NCBI GenBank assembly: GCA_009772925.1
Contig: WOUQ01000001.1
Coordinates: forward strand, 124,001-188,000
Source of the DNA: a bacterium
Lineage (GTDB): Bacteria; Pseudomonadota; Gammaproteobacteria; Burkholderiales; Thiobacillaceae
Direction: 5' to 3'
DNA: 64,000 bases
The notes under the pieces are model-generated. The model worked only from the letters and a program-made list of their open reading frames with translations. It was not told the origin of the DNA and did no database searches. Every line of letters starts with the position of its first letter. Position 1 is the stretch's first letter. A program made the position numbers and the translations under genes. This document shows, piece after piece, positions 25,755-34,470 of this stretch.

Positions 25755-27980
25755 ATGGCTGAAGATCCGGTTCCCGGGCAGGGTAAGGTGGCGAAGATTG
25801 CTTTCGCCATCCTTGCCGCCTGTGTCCTTGCCGCCTGCACGCAGCCGGTCAACAGTCCCTATTCCGCCGCCGAGTCGGGTGGATCGGTGCTCTATTCCGC
25901 CTTCGGCGAGCGCCCCAAACACCTGGACCCGGCCCGCTCCTACAGCGAGAACGAATACGTATTCCTCGGCAACATCTACGAGCCGCCGCTGCAATACCAC
26001 TACCTGAAGCGGCCCTACGAGCTGGAGCCGCAGACCGCCGCCGGCATGCCGACGGTGCGCTATTTCGACGCCGCCGGGCGCGAGCTGCCGGCGGACGCCG
26101 ACAGTGCGAGGATCGCCCTCTCCGAGTATGAAATCCGCATCAAGCCGGGCATCCGTTATCAGCCGCACCCCTGCTTCGCCCGCGATGCCGCCGGAAAACC
26201 GCGCTACATCCCCATGCGGCCCGAGGAGCTGGCGGGCATCGACAACTTCCTCGACTTCACCGAGACCGGCAGCCGCGAACTGACGGCGGACGATTACGTC
26301 TACCAGATCCGCCGGCTCGCCCATCCGCGCGTGCAGTCCCCCATCCTGGGGCTGATGTCGGACTACATCGTGGGCTTGAAGGATCTGGCCAAGGCCCTCG
26401 CCGAGGCCGCCAAGGCGCAGCCCAAGGAGGCCTACCTGGACATCAATGCCTTCGATTTCGAGGGTGCCTACGTGGTCGACCGCCACACCTACCGGGTGCG
26501 GCTCAAGGGCAAGTACCCGCAGTTCGTCTACTGGCTGGCCATGCCCTTCTTCGCGCCGGTGCCGGAGGAGGCGGAGCGCTTCTACCGCCAGCCTGGCATG
26601 GCGGCCAAGAACTTCAGCCTGGACTGGCAGCCGGTGGGCACCGGCGCCTACTACCTGGCGGAGAACGAACCCAACCGGGTCATGCGCCTGGAACGCAACC
26701 CGCATTACCGTGAGGATTTCTATCCCGCCGAAGGCGCGCCCGGCGACCGCGAGGCCGGCCTGCTGGCGGACGCCGGCAAGCGCCTGCCCATGGTGGACAG
26801 GGTGGTGTACTCCCTGGAGAAGGAGGACGTGCCCTACTGGAACAAATTCCTGCAAGGCTATTACGACGCTTCCGGCATCACCTCCGACAGTTTCGACCAG
26901 GCCATCCGCATGAACGCCGACGGCGAGCCGGACCTCACGCCGGACATGCGCGAGCGCGGCATCCAGTTGGCCACCACGGCGCGGCCCACCTTGAGCTACA
27001 TGGGCTTCAACATGCTGGATCCGGTGGTCGGCGGCCTCTCCGAGCCCGCGCGCAAGCTGAGGCAGGCCTTGTCCATCGCCATCGACTACGAGGAGTTCAT
27101 TTCCATCTTCCTCAACGGCCGCGGGCTGGTCGGGCAGGGACCGATCCCGCCGGGGATATTCGGCTATCGGGAGGGCATCGAGGGGGTCAATCCGGTGGTG
27201 TTCCGGACCGATTGCGCGGAGCGTGATTCCCGCTCGCGCGGGAACGACGGCGGATGCCAGCGTTTCAAGCGCCGCCCGCTCGAAGACGCCAGGCGACTCC
27301 TCGCCGAAGCCGGCTATCCGAACGGCCGCGATGCCAGGACCGGCCAGCCCCTGACCCTGTATTTCGACACCGCCGCCAGCGGTCCCGAGGCGAAGAGCCG
27401 CATGGACTGGTTCCGCAAGCAGTTCGCCAAGCTGGACATCCAGCTGGTCGTCCGCGCCACCGACTACAACCGCTTCCAGGACAAGATGCGCAAGGGCAGC
27501 GCGCAGATCTTCGAATGGGGCTGGAACGCCGACTACCCGGACCCGGAGAACTTCCTGTTCCTGCTCTACGGGCCCCACAGGAAGGTGGGCACGGGTGGCG
27601 AGAACGCGGCCAATTACCAGAACCCGCAGTTCGACCGCCTGTTCGAGCGCATGAAGGACATGGACAACAGCCCGGAGCGGCAGGCGGTGATCGACCGCAT
27701 GGTGCACCTCGTCCGCGAGGACGCGCCCTGGCTGTTCGCCTTCCATCCCAAGAGCTTCGGCCTGCGCCACGGCTGGGTGAAGAACGTCAAGCCCAATCTC
27801 ATGAGCCACAACCTGCTCAAGTACCGGCGCGTCGATCCGGCCGCCCGCGCCGCCTACCAGGCCAGGTGGAACCGGCCCATGCTGTGGCCTCTGGGGGTGA
27901 CCGTGGCGCTGCTGGCGGGCATGATCTGGCCGGCGGTGGCGGCCTACCGTCGGCGGCAGAAGGCGACGGCCAATGCTTAA
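25755..27980 (+). CDS. Peptide-type ABC transporter substrate-binding lipoprotein (YejA-like) with C-terminal helix
   Basis: A 741-residue family 5 (oligopeptide/microcin C type) binding protein. The N terminus has a lipobox (VLAAC, Cys28) and the C terminus a hydrophobic helix (about 712-731) followed by RRRQ, so both ends appear membrane-anchored, unlike E. coli YejA. The family-5 core is visible (FGERPKHLDPARSYSENEY; WGWNADYPDPENF). An in-frame palindrome near 27227-27244 adds residues in a loop. GTG 25788 is an alternative start giving a shorter lipoprotein signal. The gene overlaps the permease by 8 nt. Confidence 0.88.
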   Translation: MAEDPVPGQGKVAKIAFAILAACVLAACTQPVNSPYSAAESGGSVLYSAFGERPKHLDPARSYSENEYVFLGNIYEPPLQYHYLKRPYELEPQTAAGMPTVRYFDAAGRELPADADSARIALSEYEIRIKPGIRYQPHPCFARDAAGKPRYIPMRPEELAGIDNFLDFTETGSRELTADDYVYQIRRLAHPRVQSPILGLMSDYIVGLKDLAKALAEAAKAQPKEAYLDINAFDFEGAYVVDRHTYRVRLKGKYPQFVYWLAMPFFAPVPEEAERFYRQPGMAAKNFSLDWQPVGTGAYYLAENEPNRVMRLERNPHYREDFYPAEGAPGDREAGLLADAGKRLPMVDRVVYSLEKEDVPYWNKFLQGYYDASGITSDSFDQAIRMNADGEPDLTPDMRERGIQLATTARPTLSYMGFNMLDPVVGGLSEPARKLRQALSIAIDYEEFISIFLNGRGLVGQGPIPPGIFGYREGIEGVNPVVFRTDCAERDSRSRGNDGGCQRFKRRPLEDARRLLAEAGYPNGRDARTGQPLTLYFDTAASGPEAKSRMDWFRKQFAKLDIQLVVRATDYNRFQDKMRKGSAQIFEWGWNADYPDPENFLFLLYGPHRKVGTGGENAANYQNPQFDRLFERMKDMDNSPERQAVIDRMVHLVREDAPWLFAFHPKSFGLRHGWVKNVKPNLMSHNLLKYRRVDPAARAAYQARWNRPMLWPLGVTVALLAGMIWPAVAAYRRRQKATANA
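27227..27244. repeat. Palindrome inside the YejA-like gene
   Basis: TTCCCGC (27227-27233) and GCGGGAA (27238-27244) form a perfect 7-bp hairpin with a 4-nt loop, within the GTGATTCCCGC...GCGGGAACGACGG pattern common as a dispersed repeat in proteobacteria. It encodes the peptide RDSRSRGNDGG, out of character with the surrounding binding protein. Confidence 0.7.
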
Positions 27981-28950
27981 CTACATCGTCCGCCGCCTGC
28001 TCTACGCCATCCCCATCCTGCTGGGGGTGAACCTGCTCACCTTCGCCCTGTTCTTCATGGTCAACACGCCGGACGACATGGCGCGCATCCACCTGGGCGC
28101 CAAGCACGTCACCGAGGACGCGATCGAAGGCTGGAAGCGCGAACATGGCTATGACAAGCCCCTGTTCTTCAACGCCGGCGCGGAGGGCGCGGCGAAGGTC
28201 AGCGATACCCTGTTCGTGGAGAAGTCGCTGAAGCTGTTCGTGCTCGATTTCGGCCCCGCCGACGACGGCCGCGACATCGCCCGCGAGATCAAGACGCGCA
28301 TGTGGCCGTCCCTCGCCATCGCCCTGCCGACCTTCCTGGTGGGGCTGCTCGCCTACATCAGTTTCGCCCTGCTGCTGGTGTTCTTCCGCGGTACCCGGCT
28401 GGACACCGCCGGGGTGATCCTGTGCGTTGCCCTCATGTCCATCTCCGGCCTGTTCTACGTCATCGGCGGCCAGTACGTCATGGGCAAGCTCTGGCACTGG
28501 TTCCCCATTTCCGGCTACCAGCCCGGCCTGGACGCCTGGAAGTTCCTGCTCATGCCGGTGCTGGTCAGCCTGGTGGCGGGCATCGGCGATTCGGCCCGCT
28601 TCTACCGCGCCCTGTTCATCGAGGAGATCGGCAAGGACTACGTGCGCACCGCCCGCGCCAAGGGGCTGTCGGAACTGCGCGTGCTGTTCCGCCACGTGCT
28701 CGGCAACGCCATGATCCCCATCCTGACAGGGGTGGTGGTGGTGATCCCGCGCCTGTTCCTCGGCAGCCTCATCATCGAGTCCTTCTTCGGCATCCCCGGT
28801 CTCGGCAGCTACACCATCGACGCCATCCAGGCGCAGGACTTCGCCATCGTCCGCTCCATGGTGTTCCTCGGCTCGCTGCTGTACATCATCGGCCTGGTGC
28901 TGACCGACCTCTCCTACACGCTGGTGGACCCGCGGGTGAGGCTGGAATGA
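27973..28950 (+). CDS. ABC transporter permease (YejB/DppB-like)
   Basis: A 325-residue inner-membrane permease with about six hydrophobic segments and the coupling-loop motif EEIGKDYVRTARAKGLSE (about residues 216-233), the EAA motif that contacts the ATPase. The N terminus NYIVRRLLYAIPILLGVNLLTF is typical of DppB-type permeases. A charged periplasmic region of about 70 residues follows the first helix, as in YejB. It overlaps the upstream binding-protein gene by 8 nt and the next permease by 4 nt. Confidence 0.92.
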   Translation: MLNYIVRRLLYAIPILLGVNLLTFALFFMVNTPDDMARIHLGAKHVTEDAIEGWKREHGYDKPLFFNAGAEGAAKVSDTLFVEKSLKLFVLDFGPADDGRDIAREIKTRMWPSLAIALPTFLVGLLAYISFALLLVFFRGTRLDTAGVILCVALMSISGLFYVIGGQYVMGKLWHWFPISGYQPGLDAWKFLLMPVLVSLVAGIGDSARFYRALFIEEIGKDYVRTARAKGLSELRVLFRHVLGNAMIPILTGVVVVIPRLFLGSLIIESFFGIPGLGSYTIDAIQAQDFAIVRSMVFLGSLLYIIGLVLTDLSYTLVDPRVRLE

Positions 28951-30296
28951 ACTTCAAGCCCGTCCTGCTCTGGTCCGACGCCCTCATCCTGCTGCTGCTG
29001 GCGGTGGTGGCGGCGGGCGTCTGGCTGCTGCGCCACAACGAGACCTTCCGCGCGCCCCTGCGCCAGGTCCTGGCCAGCCGCATGGGTTCCGCCACGGCGC
29101 TGATCCTGGCGGTCTATGTCGGCATCGGCCTGCTGGATTCGCTGCACTATGTGGAGCGCCTGCCGGACGAGCCGGGCAAGGCGGCGCAGTACAGCGGCGA
29201 AGTGAAGTCGGTTCTCGACAAGCTGCTGACGCCGCTGCGGGAGCACGTGGAGAAGACCTATTCGGCGCCCTTCGCCACCCATCTCTACGCCAAGGAGACG
29301 ATGACCGGCCCGGATGGCCGCGAGCTGCGCGACTACCCGCGGCTGAAGCATGGCGGCGCGCATCTGGCGGATCCCGACACGGAGTTCTGGCCGGATGTGC
29401 TGAAGCGGGGTGGGCTGGGGGTGCTGGGTGGCATGGTTTTTTGGGCTTTGCTTGTCTTCCCCCTTTGGAAAAGGGGGAGAGCGCACAGCGCGCTTGCCTG
29501 GACCCTGCTTTGTGTCCTCGTCGTCACCGGCCTGCTCGTCGCCCTGGCTCCCCACTACCATGTGCTCGGCACCGACAAGGTGGGCCAGGACGTGCTCTAT
29601 CTCTCCCTGAAATCCGTGCGTACCGGCCTGCTCATCGGCACCCTCACCACCCTGGTGGTGCTGCCCTTGGGCCTGGGCCTGGGCATCGCCGCGGGCTATT
29701 TCGGCGGCCGGGTGGACGACGTCATCCAGTATCTCTACACCACCCTCAACTCCATCCCGGGGGTGCTGCTCATCGCCGCCGCGGTGCTGGTGGTGCAGGT
29801 ACAGATCGAGGCGCATCCGGAACTGTTCGACACCGCCGCCGCCCGCGCCGACATGCGCCTGCTCGCCCTCTGCGGCATCCTCGGCCTGACCGGCTGGACC
29901 GGCCTGGCCCGACTGTTGCGCGCCGAGACCCTGAAGCTGCGCGAACTGGAGTTCGTCCAGGCAGCGCGCGCCTTCGGCGTGTCGCGGATGCGCATCCTCG
30001 CGCGCCACCTGCTGCCCAACGTCATGCACCTGGTGCTCATCACCGTGGTTATCGACTTCTCCGGCCTGGTGCTGGCGGAGGCGGTGCTGTCCTACGTCGG
30101 CGTCGGCGTCGATCCGGCCATGATCAGCTTCGGCAACATGATCAACGGCGCCCGCCTGGAACTGGCGCGGGAGCCGGTGGTTTGGTGGCAACTGGTGGCC
30201 GCCTTCCTGTTCATGTTCGTCCTGGTGCTGGCGGCGAACCTGTTCGCCGACCAGGTGCGGGATGCGCTGGACCCGAAAGCCAAGGGGCGAGCATGA
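28947..30296 (+). CDS. ABC transporter permease (YejE/DppC-like) with an extended N-terminal part
   Basis: A 449-residue permease, about 100 longer than typical YejE. The C-terminal 230 residues are the transport domain, with EAA motif FVQAARAFGVSRMRILARHLLPN and the GTDKVGQDVLYL segment before it. The first 190 residues hold three or four hydrophobic segments and a periplasmic loop. A palindrome (29459-29477) lies in frame in the short loop between two of these helices and encodes PLWKRG. The ATPase gene overlaps by 4 nt. Confidence 0.9.
   Translation: MNFKPVLLWSDALILLLLAVVAAGVWLLRHNETFRAPLRQVLASRMGSATALILAVYVGIGLLDSLHYVERLPDEPGKAAQYSGEVKSVLDKLLTPLREHVEKTYSAPFATHLYAKETMTGPDGRELRDYPRLKHGGAHLADPDTEFWPDVLKRGGLGVLGGMVFWALLVFPLWKRGRAHSALAWTLLCVLVVTGLLVALAPHYHVLGTDKVGQDVLYLSLKSVRTGLLIGTLTTLVVLPLGLGLGIAAGYFGGRVDDVIQYLYTTLNSIPGVLLIAAAVLVVQVQIEAHPELFDTAAARADMRLLALCGILGLTGWTGLARLLRAETLKLRELEFVQAARAFGVSRMRILARHLLPNVMHLVLITVVIDFSGLVLAEAVLSYVGVGVDPAMISFGNMINGARLELAREPVVWWQLVAAFLFMFVLVLAANLFADQVRDALDPKAKGRA
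29459..29477. repeat. Palindrome inside the YejE-like permease gene
   Basis: CCCCCTTT (29459-29466) and AAAGGGGG (29470-29477) form a perfect 8-bp hairpin with a GGA loop, a pattern commonly found as a dispersed repeat in proteobacterial genomes. It encodes a short basic segment (PLWKRG) in a loop between hydrophobic helices, where it is structurally tolerated. Confidence 0.65.
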
Positions 30297-32197
30297 ACGG
30301 TCTTAGCGTCGAAAACCTGAGAGTGGAAATCGCCGGGGCCGGCGATCGCCGCTTCGTGCCGGTGGACGGGGTGGACTTCACGGTCGGCGCCGACCAGTGC
30401 GTCGCCCTGCTGGGGGAATCGGGCTGCGGCAAGTCGATGACCGCGCTGGCCCTCATGCGCCTGTTGCCGGAAGGCGGACGGGTGACGGCCGGCGAGGTCA
30501 ACCTGCAAGGCGATGACCTGTTCGCTCTGGCCGAGTCGGCCATGGGCGGCGTGCGTGGCGGGCGCCTGGCCATGATTTTCCAGGAGCCGCAGACCAGCCT
30601 GAACCCGGTCATGAGCGTCGCGGAGCAGATCGGCGAAGCCCTCGCCGCGCATCGCGGCCTGGCCGGCGCGGCGGCCCGCGCCGAGGCCGGCCGCCTGCTG
30701 GAGGCGGTGGGCCTGCCGACGGACCGGCTGGACGCCTATCCCTTCCAGCTCTCCGGCGGCCAGCGCCAGCGCGCGTTGATCGCCATGATGCTGGCCGGCG
30801 AGCCGGAGGTGCTGATCGCCGACGAACCCACCACCGCCCTCGACGTCACCGTGCAGGCGCAGATCCTCGATCTGTTGAAGGACCTGCGGTCGCGGCGCGG
30901 CATGGGCCTGCTGCTGATCACCCACGATCTCGACGTGGCGCGTGAAATGACCCTGAGTCCGAACGACCGGGTGGCGGTGATGTACGCCGGGCAAATCGTC
31001 GAATGGGCGCCCAGCGCCGGCCTGTATGCCGCGCCGCGGCATCCCTACACGCAAAAGCTGTTCGCCGTGCTGCCCCGCCTGGACCGGCGCGGCGAGCGCC
31101 TGGACAGCCTGCCGGGCAAGGTGCCGGCACCCGACGCGGTGTTCAGCGGCTGCCGCTTCGCCGAGCGCTGCCCGGCGGTGTTCGCCCGCTGCCACACGCA
31201 AATCCCCGGCTTCCATGAAGTGGCGCCCGGTCACTTCGCGCGCTGCCACCTGGCCGAAGCCGCCGCGATTCCCCCTTTATCCCCGTATGGGGGCTTGAGT
31301 AAAGGGGAGATTGAGGGGATTCCAGGCCGTGTCGAGGTGGTTGCCGCTGCGAATCCGACGCAAACCCCTATATCCCCCAATGGGGGCTTTACAAATGAGG
31401 GAAGCGAGCCGTCGGTACTCGAAATCTCCGACCTCGCGGTCCACTTCCCCATCCGCAAGGGCCTGCTCAAGCGCACCGTCGGCCATGTGAAGGCCGTCGA
31501 CGGTGTCAGCCTCGCGGTGGCGGCCGGCGAGACCCTGGCTTTGGTGGGCGAGTCCGGTTGCGGCAAAACCACGCTGGCGCGGGCGGTGCTGCGCCTCATC
31601 GAGCCCAGCTCCGGCACGGTCCGCCTGTTCGGAGAATCCCTGGCCGGCCTGACGGGCGAGGCCCTGCGCAGCAAGCGGGCGCAGATGCAGATCGTCTTCC
31701 AGGATCCCTTTTCCTCGCTCAATCCGCGCATGCGGGTGGGCGACATCCTGGAGGAGGGCATGGCGGCCCTGCTGCCGGAACTCGACAAGAGTGGCCGGAC
31801 GCACCGGGCGGCCGAACTGCTCGACCAGGTGGGCCTGCCCACCGACGCCGCCGGCCGCTACCCGCACGAGTTCTCCGGTGGCCAGCGTCAGCGCATCGCC
31901 ATCGCCCGCGCCCTGGCGGTGAACCCGAAGCTGTTGATCCTCGACGAGCCCACCAGCGCCCTCGACGTGTCGGTGCAGGCGCAAATCCTCAACCTGCTCG
32001 CCGATTTGCGCCGCGAGCACGGCCTGGCCTATCTGTTCATCAGCCACAACCTGTCGGTGGTCGGCTATCTGGCGGACCGGGTGGCGGTGATGCGGGAAGG
32101 CAGGATTCTGGAAAGCGGCAGCGCGGAGCAGATCTTCAACCGGCCGGAAAACGATTACACGCGGTTGCTGCTGGACTCGGCGCCAGGCCGACACTGA
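30293..32197 (+). CDS. Fused two-domain peptide ABC transporter ATPase (YejF-like)
   Basis: A 634-residue ATPase with two nucleotide-binding domains in one chain, as in YejF. Domain 1: Walker A GESGCGKS, signature LSGGQRQR, Walker B VLIADEPTTALD. Domain 2: GESGCGKT, FSGGQRQR, LLILDEPTSALD. Each half ends with the oligopeptide-ATPase C-terminal region; the first has the Cys-rich GCRFAERCPAVFARCH motif. The interdomain linker (about residues 326-378) is built largely from two palindromic repeat units. It energises the preceding permeases; last gene of the transporter operon. Confidence 0.94.
   Translation: MNGLSVENLRVEIAGAGDRRFVPVDGVDFTVGADQCVALLGESGCGKSMTALALMRLLPEGGRVTAGEVNLQGDDLFALAESAMGGVRGGRLAMIFQEPQTSLNPVMSVAEQIGEALAAHRGLAGAAARAEAGRLLEAVGLPTDRLDAYPFQLSGGQRQRALIAMMLAGEPEVLIADEPTTALDVTVQAQILDLLKDLRSRRGMGLLLITHDLDVAREMTLSPNDRVAVMYAGQIVEWAPSAGLYAAPRHPYTQKLFAVLPRLDRRGERLDSLPGKVPAPDAVFSGCRFAERCPAVFARCHTQIPGFHEVAPGHFARCHLAEAAAIPPLSPYGGLSKGEIEGIPGRVEVVAAANPTQTPISPNGGFTNEGSEPSVLEISDLAVHFPIRKGLLKRTVGHVKAVDGVSLAVAAGETLALVGESGCGKTTLARAVLRLIEPSSGTVRLFGESLAGLTGEALRSKRAQMQIVFQDPFSSLNPRMRVGDILEEGMAALLPELDKSGRTHRAAELLDQVGLPTDAAGRYPHEFSGGQRQRIAIARALAVNPKLLILDEPTSALDVSVQAQILNLLADLRREHGLAYLFISHNLSVVGYLADRVAVMREGRILESGSAEQIFNRPENDYTRLLLDSAPGRH
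31270..31402. repeat. Two palindromic units in the linker of the fused ABC ATPase gene
   Basis: Unit 1 (31270-31307) nests TCCCC/GGGG inside CCCCTTTA/TAAAGGGG; unit 2 (31364-31402) contains CCCCC AAT GGGGG flanked by imperfect CCCCTA and GAGGG arms. Both are in frame and encode Pro/Gly/Ser-rich linker peptide between the two nucleotide-binding domains. Confidence 0.7.
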
Positions 32198-32230
32198 ACC
32201 TCGCCTGCTGAACGAGGTTCCGGGCCAGGT

Positions 32231-33565
32231 TTAACTGGGCTGGGCAGGGATTTCCAGGGTGCTGCCGGGCATCAGTGGCTCGGCGTTTTCGTTCCAGCGG
32301 CGGATGTCGGCCACCTTCACGTTGTAGTGCCTGGCCACTCGCGACAGGGTATCGCCCTTGCGCACGGTGTGGGTGCGCATGACCGGCTTGGCCGGAGTTC
32401 TGGTCTGTTGCGCCCTGGAGGGGATGCTTTCCGCCGAGGCCACGCGACTCTCAGGCTTGCCGGCGGACGGCACCACCAGAGTCTGGGCGCTGGCCAACTT
32501 GCCGCCATGCAGCTTGATGGGGTTATGTTCTTTCATCCAGTCCAGGGACACGCCGAAGCGCTGCGCGATGGAGCCGACACTTTCGCCGCGCCGCGCCTGA
32601 TAGGTTTGCAGGCGCCTGTGCTCTTCCTGCCGGCTGGCGTTGAACTGGAAGGTTTCCACCCGGTCGACGGGCAGCAGCAGCATGCTTTGGCTGTCGGCGT
32701 AGATCACCCGGCGCTGGAAGGCGGGGTTGAGGGCGAGAAATTCGTCGACGTTCATTTCCGCCAGTTTCGCCGCTTTCTGTGCGGTCATCGGGTGGTCCAG
32801 GGTGACCTGCATGAAATACGCCTCGTCGGCGATGGGGTGCAGGCTGACGCCGAAACGTCCCGGATCCCGAATGACGTTGCGCACGGCCACCAGCTTGGGC
32901 ACGTAATTACGTGTCTCGTTGGGCAGGCGCAGACTGGCATAGGCCTTGCCGTGGCCTCGTCCGAGGGCACGGGCGACACAACCCTCGCCGCAGTTGTAGG
33001 CGGCCAGGGCCAGTTCCCAGTCGCCGAACATCCGATGCAGGGTTTGCAGGTAGTCGAGGGCCGCGTGGGTGGCCTTCAGCACGTCGCGGCGGCCGTCGTA
33101 CCAGGCGTTCTGCTCGAGTCCGTAGACGCGGCCGGTGGAGGGGATGAACTGCCAGATGCCGGAAGCCTTCATGGGCGAGAGCGCCTGGGGGTTGAAGGCC
33201 GACTCGATCATCGGCAGCAGGGCGATCTCCATGGGCATGCCGCGCTTTTCCACTTCCTCGACGATGTGGAACAGATACAGGCGGCTGCGCTGGATGGCGC
33301 GTTCCAGGTGGCGCGGATTCTTGTCGTACCACTGCTCATGGACGCGGGTGAGGCGGGGGTCGGATTCCGGCAGGCTGAAGCCGGCGCGGATCCGCTCCCA
33401 GATGTCGGCCTGGGAGTTTTCCCGGCCCTGGGCTTCAGACAGGGTGGCCAGCGAATAGCTGATCTTGAGTGCCGGAGCCGCCCCGGTCGCGCGGGCGGGG
33501 CCACTCAGTGCCAGACAGGCCAATATCAGCAGTCCAGCGCGGAAAAAAGAAGGGAAAGCAAACAT
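32231..33565 (-). CDS. mltD: Membrane-bound lytic murein transglycosylase D
   Basis: A 444-residue cell-wall enzyme that cleaves peptidoglycan glycan strands to 1,6-anhydro products. Signal peptide about residues 1-26; SLT domain with catalytic Glu in MIESAFNPQALSPMKASGIWQFIPSTG; then two LysM peptidoglycan-binding repeats (the second starts THTVRKGDTLSRVA) joined by a Ser/Thr/Pro linker. I chose the ATG at 33565, preceded by GAGGA, over a TTG 12 codons upstream. No clear lipobox cysteine at the cleavage site, unlike E. coli MltD. It follows gloB on the same strand, as in many proteobacteria. Confidence 0.93.
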   Translation of the reverse strand: MFAFPSFFRAGLLILACLALSGPARATGAAPALKISYSLATLSEAQGRENSQADIWERIRAGFSLPESDPRLTRVHEQWYDKNPRHLERAIQRSRLYLFHIVEEVEKRGMPMEIALLPMIESAFNPQALSPMKASGIWQFIPSTGRVYGLEQNAWYDGRRDVLKATHAALDYLQTLHRMFGDWELALAAYNCGEGCVARALGRGHGKAYASLRLPNETRNYVPKLVAVRNVIRDPGRFGVSLHPIADEAYFMQVTLDHPMTAQKAAKLAEMNVDEFLALNPAFQRRVIYADSQSMLLLPVDRVETFQFNASRQEEHRRLQTYQARRGESVGSIAQRFGVSLDWMKEHNPIKLHGGKLASAQTLVVPSAGKPESRVASAESIPSRAQQTRTPAKPVMRTHTVRKGDTLSRVARHYNVKVADIRRWNENAEPLMPGSTLEIPAQPS

Positions 33566-33674
33566 ACCGTCCTCGGCCGCGGGACCGGTGGCCACACGCA
33601 ACTTATTGATGTGCCTGCAATTTTATGCGCAACGCGGGGGGGAGGTCAAGTCTGGCGACCTGCGCGCGGACGCC

Positions 33675-34433
33675 TTAGGCCTCGTCCTTCCATGCGCGGA
33701 TGACAGCGAAGGTCTCCACGCCCGCAGTGACGGGGCATCCCGCATGTTGCGATGCGGCAACACGGACGCTTGCCTCGCCACAGCGCAGGAAGGGGTTGCA
33801 GTCTCGCTCCCGCGCCAGGCTGACCGGCAGGGTGGGGAGTCCGGCCTTGCGCATCGCCAGGGCCTCGCGCCGGCGTTCCCGCAGGGCCGCGTTGTCCGGC
33901 TCCACCTCCAGGGCAAAGGCGATGTTGGCCAGGGTGTACTCGTGCGCGCAGTACACCCGGGTGTCGCCGGGTAGGGTGGCCAAACGTTCGAGGGAGGCGT
34001 GCATTTGCGCCGGCGAGCCCTCGAACAGGCGACCGCAGCCGCAGGAGAACAGGGTGTCGCCGCAGAACAGCCGGCCTTCGCCGACATAACAGACATGATC
34101 CAGGGTGTGGCCCGGCGTGGAGAGAACCGTCATGCGCGTGTTCAGGCCGGGCAGCTCGAGACTCTCGCCGTCGGCCACCGCGCGCGCCGGCGCGGCGCCG
34201 CGCGTCGGCCCGAACACCGGCGCCGCGTGCTGCGCCAGGAGGCCGGCGATGCCGCCGACATGATCGGCATGGTGGTGGGTGACCAGGATGGCGGCGAGAT
34301 GAAGTGCGCGGGCGGACAGCCACGTTACAATCGGCGCGCTTTCACCGGGATCCACCAGCACGGCATGGTTGCCGTCATGGAGGGCCCAGACGTAGTTGTC
34401 CCGCAGGGTCGGGATGGCTTCCACTTCGATCAT
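33675..34433 (-). CDS. gloB: Hydroxyacylglutathione hydrolase (glyoxalase II)
   Basis: The 252-residue metallo-beta-lactamase-fold enzyme hydrolyses S-D-lactoylglutathione to lactate and glutathione in methylglyoxal detoxification. The binuclear metal motif THHHADH is at residues 52-58, with further ligands in TPGHTLDH and FCGDTLF, and the glutathione-binding C-terminal part contains CAHEYTLANIAFA and NPFLRC. The start at 34433 gives the usual IEVEAIPTLRDNYVW N terminus; an ATG 12 codons upstream abuts the divergent methyltransferase start. Divergent from the methyltransferase/rnhA/dnaQ genes and followed by mltD. Confidence 0.95.
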   Translation of the reverse strand: MIEVEAIPTLRDNYVWALHDGNHAVLVDPGESAPIVTWLSARALHLAAILVTHHHADHVGGIAGLLAQHAAPVFGPTRGAAPARAVADGESLELPGLNTRMTVLSTPGHTLDHVCYVGEGRLFCGDTLFSCGCGRLFEGSPAQMHASLERLATLPGDTRVYCAHEYTLANIAFALEVEPDNAALRERRREALAMRKAGLPTLPVSLARERDCNPFLRCGEASVRVAASQHAGCPVTAGVETFAVIRAWKDEA

Positions 34434-34470
34434 GGCTTGGGTGACCTGAGGTCCGTCACGGACGATCATT

